From Gordionus sp. m RMFG-2023 (Eukaryota; Nematomorpha; Gordioida; Chordodea; Parachordodidae), in contig NC_088779.1 of NCBI RefSeq assembly GCF_954871325.1, forward strand, positions 4,466,846-4,530,845: a stretch of 64,000 nucleotides of DNA. Reading direction: 5' to 3'. Under the pieces are notes generated by a model. That model was not told the origin of the DNA. It searched no databases and worked only from the letters and a program-made list of their open reading frames with translations. Positions 12,861-24,514 of this stretch are shown piece after piece (within the stretch, counting starts at the first letter, position 1; each line of letters opens with the position of its first letter). A program made the position numbers and the translations under genes.

Positions 12861-13204
12861 TTAGTAAACAAAGTAAGGTCGGGGGGCACGGACTCGAGCC
12901 CTCTGAAAAATATGAAGAACTCCTTGAATTTTGAGCCACTTGGGATTGTAACGGCTACGATGCTCCTGCTTCAGTGCCACTCACTCATTAAAGCATTTAC
13001 GGGGCCCGAGGTGCGGGTTGCGTTACCTTTTATTTGAACCTTAAATTTCCACTCTTGTTCAAATGAAAGCGTGGAAACAAATTGGAGTGGACCAATTCGT
13101 CCCCTGTCCTTAACGTGCCTTGGGTTCCCCTGCGTTTTAGGAACTATATATAAAATTCCCTCTACGAAAGGAAAAATAAAAATAGCGCTTAAAATTAATG
13201 GCAT
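12861..13204 (-). CDS. Candidate small secreted protein, two exons, 81 aa (tentative)
   Basis: Exon 1 runs from ATG at 13204 to 13001 (68 codons, phase 0) and ends at a donor, CCCC|GTAAATG. A 98-nt intron ends in CATATTTTTCAG at 12903. Exon 2 (12902-12861) adds 13 codons and TAA. The first 16-20 residues (MPLILSAIFIFPFVEG) look like a secretion signal. The rest is basic and polar with one NAT glycosylation sequon (in KGNATRT) near the exon end and an Arg-rich C-terminus (RARVRAPRPYFVY). The locus is much richer in GC than its surroundings, which is why I looked. No family is recognised. Without splicing, the frame reads nine codons further to a TGA. Chance remains a real alternative; exon 1 may also be the first exon of a longer gene. 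Confidence 0.3.
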
Positions 13205-13514
13205 CTTAAAAATCAAATATTTATTTGGAAGCTAGACTAATGATTATCCTGCCCAAACTCGAGTAAGCGATATTGAATTTATTTATCTATATTAAAATTT
13301 TAATATTGCTTAAGTCATTTAGAAGAAAAAACTGCATTTTAGTGTAAAGCCACCCCCCCCCCCCCCGAAATAAAAAAACAAAGATCATATAAATCCTCCG
13401 GCCAACATGGGAATTTGGGGGGATGGAGAGGATGAAGCCCCGCTTGGTTTCGAAATATACCCCATTGTGATTGACTTACCACGCATTGATTTTTGTTAAA
13501 ATTGGTGGTAATGT

Positions 13515-13690
13515 CCTGTTAGTTGTCTTTTTATCTCTTCCGGTCTCTGGTATTTTTGACTTGATAATCAAAATATGACACGATAAAAATATAATTAATT
13601 TTTATTTTTTTTAAATCGAAGAAAAAATATATAATTTTTTTTAAAAAAAAAGAAGAAAATACCAGGAATAAAAAGACGGAAACAAAACTA
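13515..13690. mobile_element. Possible small inverted-repeat element
   Basis: GTCTTTTTATCTC...CTGGTATTTT (13525-13556) recurs inverted as AAAATACCAGGAATAAAAAGAC (13656-13677). Both ends are imperfect and no duplication is seen. Confidence 0.3.
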
Positions 13691-14695
13691 TAGATTTATT
13701 GCCCATGTCCATCACATTTGTGATTCCATTTTCTCATCTCTCTTTTTTCAACTTTGTAATAAAATGTAATAAAAAGAAGAAGAAAAAAAAACTAATTTGG
13801 AGTACATAATACCTTATTTTATTTTTATATTTATAATTTTGCAAATGCATTTTATATTAAATTTAATATAAAATATTCATTTTTTTTTGCTGCTAATTTG
13901 ATATGGAAATGTGACTCTTCTGACTTTTGGCGGTATCCCCTTTAAAGATTAAGATTTGTAAAAAAAAAGTTTAAAATTATAATATTATTTATTTTATTAT
14001 TATTATTTAACAAATTGATATGACTTTAAATAAACTGAAAAAATTATTTTCATTTCCTATTTTTTTTTTATATCTATATATATATAATTATATATAATGA
14101 TTTCAAATCAAAAACCTTATATATAAAAATTATATATATTTTTTTTTTAAATATAATTTTCTAAAGTCCAACAAACTCTTAGCTCTTCCCCGGCAATTAA
14201 ACAAAAAACGGAATTGAAAATTTATGTTTTAATTAGTTTTAAATCAAAAAATATATTTTTAATTATCTTATAGGACAGGTCGGGATAGGGCGGAAATGGA
14301 TATCTAGAGTTAGGAGATGCCGGATCTTAGTTTAAACATTTTTCGTATCGGTTTGAATTGACCTGGGTTGTTTTTCCCCAATGCTTTTGAAATATATTGA
14401 TAATATAATGTGTCGTAAGGGCCGCCATTCATTCTACTCATAGGGTACTTACTTCTAGGCTAATTATAAAATGCTATAAAATTATTTTTCTTTTAGCCAG
14501 GGATTTTGTTAAAGTGGGAGAAGCACTATCATGTTATTTTTACCCATAAATTTGTTGGACTTGGAGGGCTTTTAGGTTTTCACTTATTGTAGGCCTTTGT
14601 GAACTATGTTACATTCATTTGTATAAAAAATATTGTTTTGTGAATTATGATAATTATTTAAAAAATTATATACATATTTTTTTTTTAGTGGAGAA
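13691..14695. other. AT-rich stretch without recognised content
   Basis: Long A/T runs and ATATAT tracts; no gene or element recognised. Confidence 0.4.
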
Positions 14696-14908
14696 TAGTG
14701 TCGTTAAACGGCTCGATTTGAGCACATTTTTTAAAACGGCTAACTCATCATTGTAAGCCATAAAAATATTGTCTAAGCCTCGCGATTTCGCTAATAGATG
14801 TTGTGCCATCTATGACCAAAATCTTCAGGCTCGCGTAATATTATTCCTTGATAAAATTATGAGTTAGTTCAGTTTTAGAAATCGGCTCACCAGTCGTTTA
14901 ACAACCAC
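14696..14908 (+). mobile_element. TAGTGTTGTTAAA hAT-type MITE copy
   Basis: Diverged ends TAGTGTCGTTAAACGGCTCG and CGTTTAACAACCACT enclose the family core (GCCTCGCGATTTCGCTAATA, ATCTTCAGGCTCGCGTAAT). The flanks TGGAGAA/TGGAGGA are a decayed duplication. Confidence 0.8.
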
Positions 14909-15264
14909 TGGAGGAGGGATATATAGGGTGATTAAATTTTTATAAGCTTTAGAATTATATTTATGAGAACAGGCTAATTTTCGAATGGGGGAGGAAACGC
15001 CTTATTTCCCCCTCTCCCTTAGTATACCTCTGATTGGTCTAGGATAAGATCCGAGAAATATCGCCGAGATTCCTAGTTTTTTTTTACAAAGATTTAACTC
15101 CATTTCTAAATTTTATTTTTAAAAATAAGAAAATCGCGAAATTTTTTGTTATAATAAAAAAAAATTTTTACTAAAAAAATATGTTATTATGGAATAATTA
15201 TAAATTAACTAGTAATGTAGTTAATTAGTAAAACTTTTTAAAATATAAATATAACAAGTTACTT

Positions 15265-15570
15265 TTTTTAAAATCGGGTTCAAGGCTGGGTCGGGCCCTA
15301 ATATTTTTTAAAAAAAATTCAGGCCGGGTCGAGTCTGGCCTTGTAGATTTTTTTTAAAATATATCTGAATTCATGAATTTTATGTTGAATTTTTTTAGGT
15401 AAAATAAAAAATATTTTATTTTATTTATAGAAACCTGACGCCACGCCATATATGAAATATATCTTTCATTTTTGAGCAATTTCAAATTTTTTTTTTTTTT
15501 AAATTTTTTTTTATATTTAAATAAATCCGGGCCGGCTAAACTTTTTTTTAAAAAAAATTCTGGCCGGGTT
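15265..15570. repeat. Decayed GGCCGGG-block repeat
   Basis: GGGTCGGGCCC, GGCCGGGTCGAG, CGGGCCGGC and GGCCGGGTTTG blocks are spaced by A/T runs, as in the GC-rich MITE family, but the family termini are not recognisable. Confidence 0.4.
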
Positions 15571-16045
15571 TGAAAAAAACTAGTTACCGTTTTAAAAATA
15601 AAACCTGTAAGTTACTAACTTTTAAAAACCACATTTGTTATATACCTATTTCAAACCCAATCTGAATTGAACTGTTAACCCGGTATTAACCGTTATTATT
15701 TGCCGAACCTAAACCCAGGCGCGTACGCAGCGGGGGGAAGGGCATCGGGACAACCCCCCCCCCCCCCTTCCCCCCAAAGCCAAAAAATGCAGATGCCGGA
15801 TTATATTTTTCAAAAATATTATTGTTAATATTAATTTATATTTGTTAATATTTATTCCTATCTCATATATATATTTAATTACATTTATTTATCACATTCA
15901 TCTACTAAGTTATTTTATCAATTAATTTCGATTTCAAGTTTTCCTTGGCGTAATTTACCTATTATTTTCAAATTTTAATGGCTTATTATTTACCTAAATT
16001 TCTAGTCAAATAATAATTATTTCTGAAACTCCTTGTCCAACAGGG

Positions 16046-17300
16046 AGAAAGAAATTGCAAGCCTGTCCAACGAGATCGAGTCTCCGCCATCAAGCAGTAA
16101 CAGCTTTTATGGAGTTAGAAGAGATGATTATTAATGCTATTACTGAAATATCACAATGTATTGAAGGAAACATTTCCTCAGAAGCAAGAAAATTAATGGA
16201 TTCAATACTTATTCCATTTCTCATTAGAATGTATTATTTGATTATACAACTATTTTATGTAATACTTTTCAAAAACATGACATTGACTTGTAGAAGATGA
16301 AAATAGTCGAGAGCATTTTATTAGAACTCAAGGAAATTGAGCTTATGTTGATGAAGAATTTCATATTTTATATGTTATTGTTGAGTAAAAAGCAGAGCTA
16401 TACGTGTTTAATATTTGTCCCCCTCGACTTGCAGCAAGCAGGTTCATCGTCAAAACATTAATATAGGATTAGTAGAAGAGTATTATAAAACAAATGTATT
16501 CTCTCTTAGATACATTTATAATCCAAATAAATGAATGGTTTTTAATTCATCATGCAGCACTTACAAATCCGCATATATTACTTCTACAAAAGCCTTTCCA
16601 ACCTTTTCAGATGGTGATAGAAAAAAAATATATATTCGTTAGATTTTTATTTTGAAGATGTTAAAATATCTTATGATGCCTTATTAGCTGAATAACTATA
16701 ATTAAAAGATAAAATGCTATAGATGCTTTGCATTATTTCAAACACATTTTAGATTATATTCCCAATGTATCAAAATGGTTATATATATATTAGCAACTCT
16801 TCATATTAGTAAACTAATGAGAGAACATTCTCTTTTTTTAAGAAGAATAAGGTACCATTTGCAGGGCACAGCCCAGATTTTTTTTTTAAATTTTTTCGGC
16901 CCACGTTTTTTTAAAAAAATTTACAGGCCTGGCCCGGCTTTCAGGCCCGGCCCGAATTTTTTTTAAAATAAATTATATTTATTTTTAATTTTTATAGCTA
17001 ATAATGGCGATTTTAAATATTTGGTTTTAAAATATACAGCGAGTGTTTTTTTTAATTTCGGGCCCGGCCCGGGTATGGTTGAAAAAATTAAAATACGCTC
17101 CGGCTATGTGGCCGGGTCGGCAAGTGTCTGAAAAACATACCTATGAAATACAACTTCTGAAAGTAGATTGAATGATTTGGATCTTTTGAATATTCATAGG
17201 CATTTAACGCCAAGCAAGGAGGCATTTAACGCCAAAATTGAAAAATTAGCTCAAAACATACAAAATACAATTATTCCTAAGAAACTTTTTGTGTATTAAT
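16046..17300 (+). pseudogene. hAT transposase pseudogene (DUF4371 / dimerisation type)
   Basis: The order of a hAT transposase C-terminal half can be read across several frames. At 16058-16130, KLQACPTRSSLRHQAVTAF corresponds to the conserved LxxLCxTRWxxRxEAV segment. At 16440-16490 a segment like the R-x-N-I...EEYY motif follows. At 16770-16850 come ILATLHIS and FLRRIR. After the MITE, KTYL and ESRLNDLDLLNIHR (17136-17205) match the C-terminal dimerisation domain (family pattern: RRIKTYLRxxxxxxRLxxLxLLNIHR). Internal stops are present (for example a TGA right after KTYL at about 17145) and frames change several times. The protein fit across the insertion shows the MITE landed between RRI and KTYL. 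It cannot encode an active enzyme. Confidence 0.75.
16851..17130 (+). mobile_element. GC-rich MITE copy inside the hAT transposon
   Basis: The left end TACCATTTGCAGGGC and right end GGCCGGGTCGGCAAGTGTCTG resemble the copy at 20318-20502. GGCCTGGCCCGGC and GGGCCCGGCCCGGG blocks are present, with the shared core TAATGGCGATTTTAAATATT. It is precisely flanked by transposase sequence. Confidence 0.7.
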
Positions 17301-18273
17301 TTATATTTCCAACATCTTAATTTTTTATACTTTATATATTAAGGCTCAAAAAATTCAAATTTCAATTTTGGGTCATTTCATATCGTGGTTATATTCACTT
17401 TATATTTTATAATTCACATTTATTTTATAGTTTTTTAATGCCGGTTTATATATATAATTTTTTTGTAATTCACATTAATTTAAAATTGTGTATTAGAAAA
17501 GTTATTAATCCTAATAAATTTATGCTTAGTATTTTTTAATTAACAATAATATTTCTAAAAAATTTTATTATCCCCCCCCCTGCCAGTCCAAATTCCTGCG
17601 TACGCGCCTGCCTAAATCAAACCTGAACCGTCAAAAAATTTATCACCCTAACCTGACCGAACCTCTAAAATGCCTTGTGAACAACCGACTTGAACCTTTT
17701 GATACTGATAAATATATATACCAGTAATTATTTATAAATATTTTTATCATTGAGAAATGTTCTCAGTGATAAAAATTTATTCTTCCTCCTTAGAGATATA
17801 ATTTTGACAGAAAAAAAATCTTGAAAAATTTTTTAATCGTAAATACGTCTGTCTCAATATTGATTTTTTTTAAGAAAAAAGTGATAAAAATTTTGAAAAA
17901 AAAATTATTTTTTTTAACATTAATTCTAATAACTTGTATGCGAAAAACCTTTTTCGAATCACACCCGAACTCTGAACCGTTATCTTAACCCGACCCTAAA
18001 ACAAAGCCCGAGCAGATAATCGTTATTGTTAGGATTCCTGTATTGGATCACTTATGCGTTCATTTTTTCTCCTCATATTTTTGGACTTCCATTTGAAACT
18101 ATTTGTTTGTTAAAGATAACAGTCAAAAATTGGTTAGTTATCAAAAATTTATTCACCCGGATCCAAACATGCCCCTTAAATTAATCAAAATCTTTAAAAT
18201 CCAAAACTGCCTCAAAATTGACCGGGCTGGAAAATGCGAATTATTTAAAACTTTCACCACACTCGATTTCATG

Positions 18274-18496
18274 TAGTGATGTTAAACGGCTCGTTTTGAG
18301 CCGATTTTTTAAAACGGCTAACTCAATATTTTAGCCATAAAAATATTGCCTAAGCCTCGAAATTTCGCTAATAGATGTCCAAACCTTTGTTCCTTCTGCA
18401 AACAAAATCTTCAGACTTGCGTAATACTATTCTGGATGAAATATTGAGTTAGCCGTTTTTAAAAATCGGCTTAAAACGAGCCGTTTAACAACACTA
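18274..18496 (+). mobile_element. TAGTGTTGTTAAA hAT-type MITE, exact 8-bp target duplication
   Basis: Reference copy of the family, 223 bp. It starts TAGTGATGTTAAACGGCTCG and ends CGAGCCGTTTAACAACACTA. ATTTCATG flanks it exactly (18266-18273, 18497-18504). The arms are inverted copies for about 60 bp (CGGCTAACTCAATATTTTAG near the inner edge), so the whole element can fold into one long hairpin. It has no coding capacity. Confidence 0.92.
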
Positions 18497-18954
18497 ATTT
18501 CATGGTTTCTTGCTGATAAGCAAAATTTATACACCTTTTTATATTATAAAACTTATAATTTGACAGATTTATAATGAATCAAATAAGAAATTATAATAAA
18601 GTGGGAAAGGAAGGGAGGAAAATAAAGAAAAAAAAAGTATATGTTTTTTTTATTTATAATTTTTATTTTTTAACATAATCTTTGCTAATTTATTTATTAT
18701 AAAATAACAAAGTTTGTTTTTATGAAAATTTTTATTTTATTATTATTGATTCCATACGCGGCTTCGATATTCTTTGATCTTTTAATTCCATTTCATTTAC
18801 ATAACTTATATATATTTTTTTTTGAAGAGAAAAAGAAAAAAAATAACCAAATTAAAATAAAATTATATTATAATAATAATCTTTATAGTTAACCCCTTCC
18901 TTTCCTTTTAATTTATCTTGTCACAATTATTATTTTTTTTTAATATATATAATT

Positions 18955-19075
18955 TTGTTCCCTGAATCTAGATATAAAAATGTGGTATCTGTATCTAGAT
19001 AGATTTTTGATTAAAATATCTGTATCTAGATATAATTTTAGACGTTGTAACTGTATCTAGATCCATTTAAAAACT
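18955..19075 (+). repeat. Short repeats of TGTATCTAGAT
   Basis: CTGTATCTAGAT occurs three times, plus a diverged copy, at roughly 30-40-bp spacing. Origin unknown. Confidence 0.5.
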
Positions 19076-19111
19076 ATCTTTTAACAACTCTGATATTTTA
19101 TAAGTGTCAGC

Positions 19112-19295
19112 TAGCGTTGTTAAACAGCGAAATTTGAGTTATTGCACAAGCCTGAAGAATTTTCTCATAGATGGTACAAAGGTTCTAGCAACGTATAAGC
19201 GAAGTCTCGAGGCTTAGGCAATATTTTTGCGGCTAAAATATCGAGTTGGCCGTTTTTAAAAAAATTGGCTCAAATCGGGCCATTTAACAACACTA
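19112..19295 (-). mobile_element. TAGTGTTGTTAAA hAT-type MITE, exact 8-bp target duplication
   Basis: 184 bp, core in reverse orientation (GAAGTCTCGAGGCTTAGGCA). GTGTCAGC flanks it exactly (19104-19111, 19296-19303). The left arm has lost about 30 bp relative to the right. Confidence 0.9.
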
Positions 19296-20075
19296 GTGTC
19301 AGCTCAGAGAGTTCAATTTTTTTTTCGGCATCTATTTCAAAATTTTATTTTAGAGACCTGAGCCCGGGGTCATGTTAAATAAAATTACACTTAATTGTAT
19401 CGTATACTAATTCCAGAGAAATTCTAATCATCGTTTAACTCACTTATAAAAAGCTTTAAAACACGAAAATATTGATTTTCCTCCATAATTTTTAATCATT
19501 TTGTGATTGACGTCTTTTCAAATAAAAAATTCAAACTGGGACTGTCATTAATACTCCCGAATGCATTTAAAGATACAACTGTTTTACTAACTTAATAATA
19601 ATTTTTCAAAATTTTTTTTTTACCATTAAAATTTTTAGATTTGTAATAATAAAATAGCTACAAATCGATGTATTATATAGTTTAGATAAATTCATATTTC
19701 TTATCGGATCTGGGTTAGGACTGTCTGGATATGGATCCATATGGATCGAACTCCATTCTTAAAAAAATTTGAACCTAGACCTACCGGATGGCAAAAATTT
19801 TGTCTCTAGAAAATCCCAGACCAAAATAATATTTTCTATTTTATATATTATGATTTTTTAATAAGATATTTTTTTTAAAAAAAAATATATAGAACCGGAG
19901 GAACGTATCTTTGGAACGATTTGACTAAATTATTTAGATATTTTGGTATGGAAGAATTCGGCATGATCTGGTTATTTCATAAGGGTACCAGAGAGTAATC
20001 TTTAAAATATTTATAGTAATATTTACACGTTTATTTTACATTTTTAAAGATGTGATTTTGCCTGAATTATGTATT

Positions 20076-20241
<166 letters not shown>

Positions 20242-20317
20242 TAGACTCTATAAATCCAATGAATTTTTAACAATTTTCCCCCTAAAAATTTGGGATTAAT
20301 TTTAATTTTATTTTTTT

Positions 20318-20502
20318 AGACCTGCAGAGGTATATACCATTTGCATGGCCCGGCTCGGATCTTTTTTAAAAAAGAATTTATTTTCAATTTTTATATCTAA
20401 TAATGGTGATTTAAAATATTCGGTTTTAAACAATATGACCTGGCCCGGCCCAGGTATTTTTGAAAAATTAAAATACAGCCCACTCCGTGTGGGCCTGTCT
20501 GA
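20318..20502 (+). mobile_element. GC-rich MITE copy
   Basis: It starts AGACCTGCAGAGG and ends GGGCCTGTCTGA. GGCCCGGCTCGG and GGCCCGGCCCAGG blocks and the TAATGGTGATTTAAAATATTC core are shared with the copy inside the hAT transposon. Confidence 0.6.
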
Positions 20503-20553
20503 TTTTTATATAAAATTTATATTTTACTTAAAAGTTTTATAAAAATTGTCTTG

Positions 20554-20604
20554 GATTTCACCATGTGGATAGCATACCTTATATGCTATCCACATGGTGA
20601 AATC
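20554..20604. repeat. Perfect 23-bp inverted repeat with 5-nt loop
   Basis: The arm GATTTCACCATGTGGATAGC (plus ATA) at 20554-20576 is followed by CCTTA and its exact reverse complement at 20582-20604. It does not match any of the dispersed families in the window. Confidence 0.95.
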
Positions 20605-20739
20605 TGAACTACAAAATCCAACTTAATCAGATCTTTCATTGGCATAATTTTGCCTTTTCACTTTGAATTATAGTCGTTATTTTAAAAGATCATCAAATTT
20701 AAATTATTTTTCTTTCAAAATTTTGTTTATAGTGATATA

Positions 20740-21455
20740 TTATATTTTTCCAGTATAATCCAAACCGAATTTTAAATCCTATATTTTAACCCATATTTCA
20801 TATCGAACCTGATGAAATTATTTTCTGTCCGAAACCTAAACTGAACCGCTAAAAATATTTGTGAACTGTTTCCAACTTGATGATTTAAATACTTTATAAA
20901 ATAATGTGAAATGGTATATAGTGTTGTTAAAAGGCCCGATTTTGGTCAATTTTTCAAAACGCTCCGATTAAGATTTAAGCTAAAATAATATTATGTAAGC
21001 ATCATTGGCAAATAGATGTGTCCTTGGTTATAATCTTAATAGAGTGTTTTTTTTTAAATCCAACGGATTCGGCTTTTTTAACAACACCATACTAAATATA
21101 TTGCTAAAATTCTAATTTATATCCGAATTTATGAAAGGATTATTATATCCAATCAATTTTGATTTGTAAGTTTCTTGTCACAGTTTTTTATAAAAAAAAT
21201 TTTTTCTATAATTGATATTCTTCCCAGATTTCTTTTTTCTTTATATTTATCAAATAGAAAAAAAATGTGCTTCTTTAATATATAATTCTATAATGTACGT
21301 TTATATAGAAGAAAAGAGTTCAAACCGGTTTATGGATGTTCGAACTGAACCGATATTATTATTTTATAAGAACCGAACCCGAGAAATAAACCGTTATTTT
21401 TATCTGAACCTTAGCCTGAACCATTCTTTCCTGTTAAGATCCCTGTATTTATTTT
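20740..21455 (+). repeat. GAACC-rich dispersed repeat, second copy
   Basis: It contains CCAAACCGAATTTTAAATCC, AACCTAAACTGAACCGC, CGAACTGAACCG, AACCGAACCCGAG and AACCTTAGCCTGAACC, as in the copy at 15640-18045. It is interrupted by a TAGTGTTGTTAAA MITE at 20919. The 114-aa open frame across its right part is read through repeat and is not a gene. Confidence 0.5.
20919..21090 (+). mobile_element. TAGTGTTGTTAAA hAT-type MITE, second subfamily
   Basis: The left end TAGTGTTGTTAAAAGGCCCG and the core ATTAAGATTTAAGCTAAAAT are shared with the copy at 37129. The right end is TTTTTTAACAACACCA. No clean duplication. Confidence 0.7.
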
Positions 21456-21818
21456 GGGGGAGGGGGTTGTGTAAGGGGTTTATTTGTTTAAAATGGTATT
21501 TAAGAGGTAAAACAAGGCAAATTTCCGATGGGGTGGGATATTTTCCACAGTCCTAACCCTTGGCTATGCGCCTGGTAGTTTAACCCCATATTTTGTTTTT
21601 GTTAGAAAAGTTTTACCCCCCTCTCTCTCTCTCCATATGAAGTTAAATCCTAGATGCGCCACTATAAGTCTTTCATAAATGATTTAAATAGTAAAGCCCA
21701 TCTCGATATACCTTACTGGCGATATATAATATAGTTTAAGCGAATATTTTTCAGGGTATTTGTTATCAAGAGAATTACCTTATCCGCGAGAAATATATTT
21801 TTTGTTCTAACTTAGGGA

Positions 21819-22048
21819 TAGTGTTGTTAAATGGCTCGTTTTGAGTCCATTTTTTAAAACCGGCTAACATAATATTTTAGCCAGAAAAATAATTGCCTAG
21901 CCCCTCGAGATTTTCGCTATTAGATGTTAAGGCCTTCGGGCCATCTAGGAGCAAAATCTTCAGGCTCGCGTAATATTCATCCGTATAAAATATTGAGTTA
22001 GCCGTTTTTTAGAAAATCGGCTCAAAAAGAAACCGTTTAACAACACTA
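21819..22048 (+). mobile_element. TAGTGTTGTTAAA hAT-type MITE, exact 8-bp target duplication
   Basis: 230 bp, flanked exactly by CTTAGGGA (21811-21818, 22049-22056). Typical core ATCTTCAGGCTCGCGTAAT. Confidence 0.92.
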
Positions 22049-22613
22049 CTTAGGGATTAGATTCCTATAGCCTTTAAATTTATTATATCAAATTTTCTTT
22101 TAAAAAGTGAAATCGATATTTAAATAATAATATTTTGAAAAATGGGCCTATATTAATATATAATTTCTTCTTATCTTCTAAAAAATTATAAAATAAAAAA
22201 AAATAGAATAATATTTAATTTTAATTAAAGATTTTAAAAATTTATAAGAGAAGAGAGCCCTCTAGACCACTTCTCTATAAGTCGGCGACGAGGAGACTAC
22301 CAAAATAAAAAATGGATACTGATTAGGTTATCTTGTTGAATATGAGCCCACCCCCCCCCCCCCCGAAATAACTCCTGTAGGTTTTTTTTTGACAAAAACA
22401 CTAAAAATCTTTAGAAGAAATAATTATGCAACGACAAATTGGACCGTTGGGTTAAAGATGGCATTATTATTCCGGTGGATTATAAAGAACAATATATGAA
22501 TCGATACCTATAACTATAACTAAAGTGCTTTATATAGGTATATTATTCTTTCTTTCTTTCTTTTTTGAAATTTTATTCTTTGTAAAAATTTGAAATTTTG
22601 CCCAACAAGCCCC

Positions 22614-23341
22614 TATAGCGGGGTTAGGCAAACCCACGCAAGGGGCTTCCTAAACCATTAGTTTTTTTTAGACTATGATGAATTGAAATGCATTTTTATA
22701 TATTAATATTAATAATGATATACGTATAGAATAATTTTATTATTTTATTGTTCAAAATATTATAGTATACTTTTAAATTGAAGCTAATTGATATATAAAA
22801 ATTGAAACTTAATTTTAATTCATTAAAAGACATATAAAAATTAGGATCTTAAGGAGAGATTATGATTTCTTGATATAAATCCTAAATGTCAAATATAAAG
22901 AGCCATGAAATTTTTTTTCCAAGATTTTGAAATTTTTTTTTCATATTAACTGCTATAATTGACGTGTATAGCAAGCCCCGCTAGCACTAAATTGACTAAT
23001 TATGATTGAAATAATGTCTAGACAAAATAAATACTCATATTTTTTTCAAATTATAAAAGAGAATTAGAACTTTGCTATAAAATTTAATTTATATATAAAT
23101 TAAATAACTTAATGAAAAATTAAAATTCTGCCATGTAAAAATCTTTTGAATTTTACATCAAAATTTGATTTATTAAAATTAAATTTTTAACGATTAATTA
23201 TTTCAAAAGATTATTTTTTACCTATAGATGCCTACAAAAAGCTATATTAGGACAAAAATTTAAAACCTTCTAGTCTATTTAATTTTAAAATGATATCAAA
23301 AGGTTTGCCAAGTCCCTTGGTTTACCTGACCCCAGTCTCTA
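22614..23341. mobile_element. Candidate 0.7-kb element with GGGGT(T/C)AGG inverted ends
   Basis: The left end TATAGCGGGGTTAGGCAAAC and the right end, read inverted, TAGAGACTGGGGTCAGGTAA, followed on both sides by AAACC...AAGGG-C-CTT, form imperfect inverted repeats of about 40 bp. The interior is AT-rich and non-coding. No duplication found. Confidence 0.45.
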
Positions 23342-23926
23342 ATGGTTAAAAATAAAATACACTAAATAAACATTCCAAAGTGAACCATACCAGGGCTTTC
23401 CAGGGGAAGTACTAATCAATCAGGGTGTCGAACTGAACCACCACACCAAAGTGAACCGTCATAATTTTTTAATCGACTGACTTAATCGGATCAATTTTAG
23501 TGAGATCAAATGGCCTGTCGGTTCAGCATAATTTTGAAAACGACATTTCGAGCAAATAATTTTAAATTATTATTTTTTTTTCAAAAAATAATCTACAATA
23601 TTTTATTTAATAAAAACTTTGAATAAATCAGGCACACGTTTCTAATATTTTTTTTAAAAAATCTCTTTAAAAACTAGTTTTCCTCCTAGCCGAATTTTTA
23701 AGAAAAAAATTAAGGAACACAAAGATTTTACATTTATCATAATAGCCATCTCCACGAGATGGGGTTTTCTCTGATTATGCTTTTAAATTTTCTTAGATCC
23801 TCAAGATCGGACAAATGTTCCGACATAATAACAGTTCCTCTTTGGGAACGGAACGCATTATTTTATATTTTTTTATATCATTTGTTTTATAAACCTGGCT
23901 TGAAATTTTTTTATAGAAAAAATTAA

Positions 23927-24514
23927 TACCGGGCCTGTCCTAAAATCTCGATATTTATTTAAAATTAAAATGATATCATAATTTGTCATTTTCATTATGA
24001 ATATTTTATATGCAAAAGTTGTTGATATTTATATATATATATTTTATAACATTTTGCGCATCAAAATTAAAGTATATAATAGTATATAAAATAATTAATT
24101 ATTCTTTTTAGGAGAACTTATCCCTTAAAGTCATTATACATATCGTAGCATGAGAATTAGAATATTCTATCTTCACTTCTTGTAATTTTACAGTAGAGCA
24201 ATTAAAAAATATATATTTAATACAGGGCCTATCTAAAATCTCGACCTCTAACACGTCTCCGATATTTTTTTAAAATTGAAAATGATATCATAATTTGTGA
24301 TTATCTTTATGAATATTTTATATTTAAAATTGTTGACATATATTTTTTTTGTAAATAAAATTTTGCTCATCAAAAATAAAGTTATATAGTAGTATATAAA
24401 AATATTAATTATTCTTATAGGAGACTTATCCCTTAAAGTCATTTTTTTTTACATATCATCGCCTGAGAATTTGAATATTCTATCTCCACTTTTTTTTGTA
24501 ATTTTACAAGGAAA
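23927..24514 (+). repeat. Two-copy tandem direct repeat, 294-bp period
   Basis: GGGCCTGTCC-TAAAATCTCGA at 23931 recurs at 24225, and the order of internal landmarks (ATGATATCATAATTTGT, GAACTTATCCCTTAAAGTCA, GAATATTCTATCT, TTGTAATTTTACA) is repeated. The copies differ by many substitutions and small indels, so the duplication is old. Confidence 0.85.

Larger units (their letters stand above)
15716..17610 (+). mobile_element. Full-length but decayed hAT transposon
   Basis: The terminal inverted repeats are a perfect 15 bp: CAGGCGCGTACGCAG at 15716 and CTGCGTACGCGCCTG ending at 17610. The flanks CCTAAACC (15708-15715) and CCTAAATC (17611-17618) form an 8-bp target duplication with one difference, diagnostic of hAT. 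Just inside each end is a poly-G/C tract, common in this branch. It carries transposase remnants on the plus strand (16046-17300) and a 280-bp GC-rich MITE inserted at 16851. Length without the MITE is about 1.6 kb, shorter than autonomous relatives, so the 5' part of the transposase is lost. It was inserted into a GAACC-rich repeat. Confidence 0.85.
15640..18045 (+). repeat. GAACC-rich dispersed repeat, split by a hAT transposon
   Basis: The left piece (15640-15715) and right piece (17611-18045) carry the same vocabulary of AACCTGAACCG, GTTATTAACCG and CCCGAACC motifs. The copy at 20740-21455 has them in similar order, ending in TCCTGTATT-type sequence. The hAT element lies exactly between the two pieces. 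Confidence 0.55.

Noticed and set aside
16775-16966. 63-aa open frame
   Set aside because: A chimera of hAT transposase C-terminal sequence and an inserted GC-rich MITE.
21212-21556. 114-aa open frame
   Set aside because: It runs through the GAACC-rich dispersed repeat. There is no domain, and similar sequence at 17.6-18.0 kb is not open.
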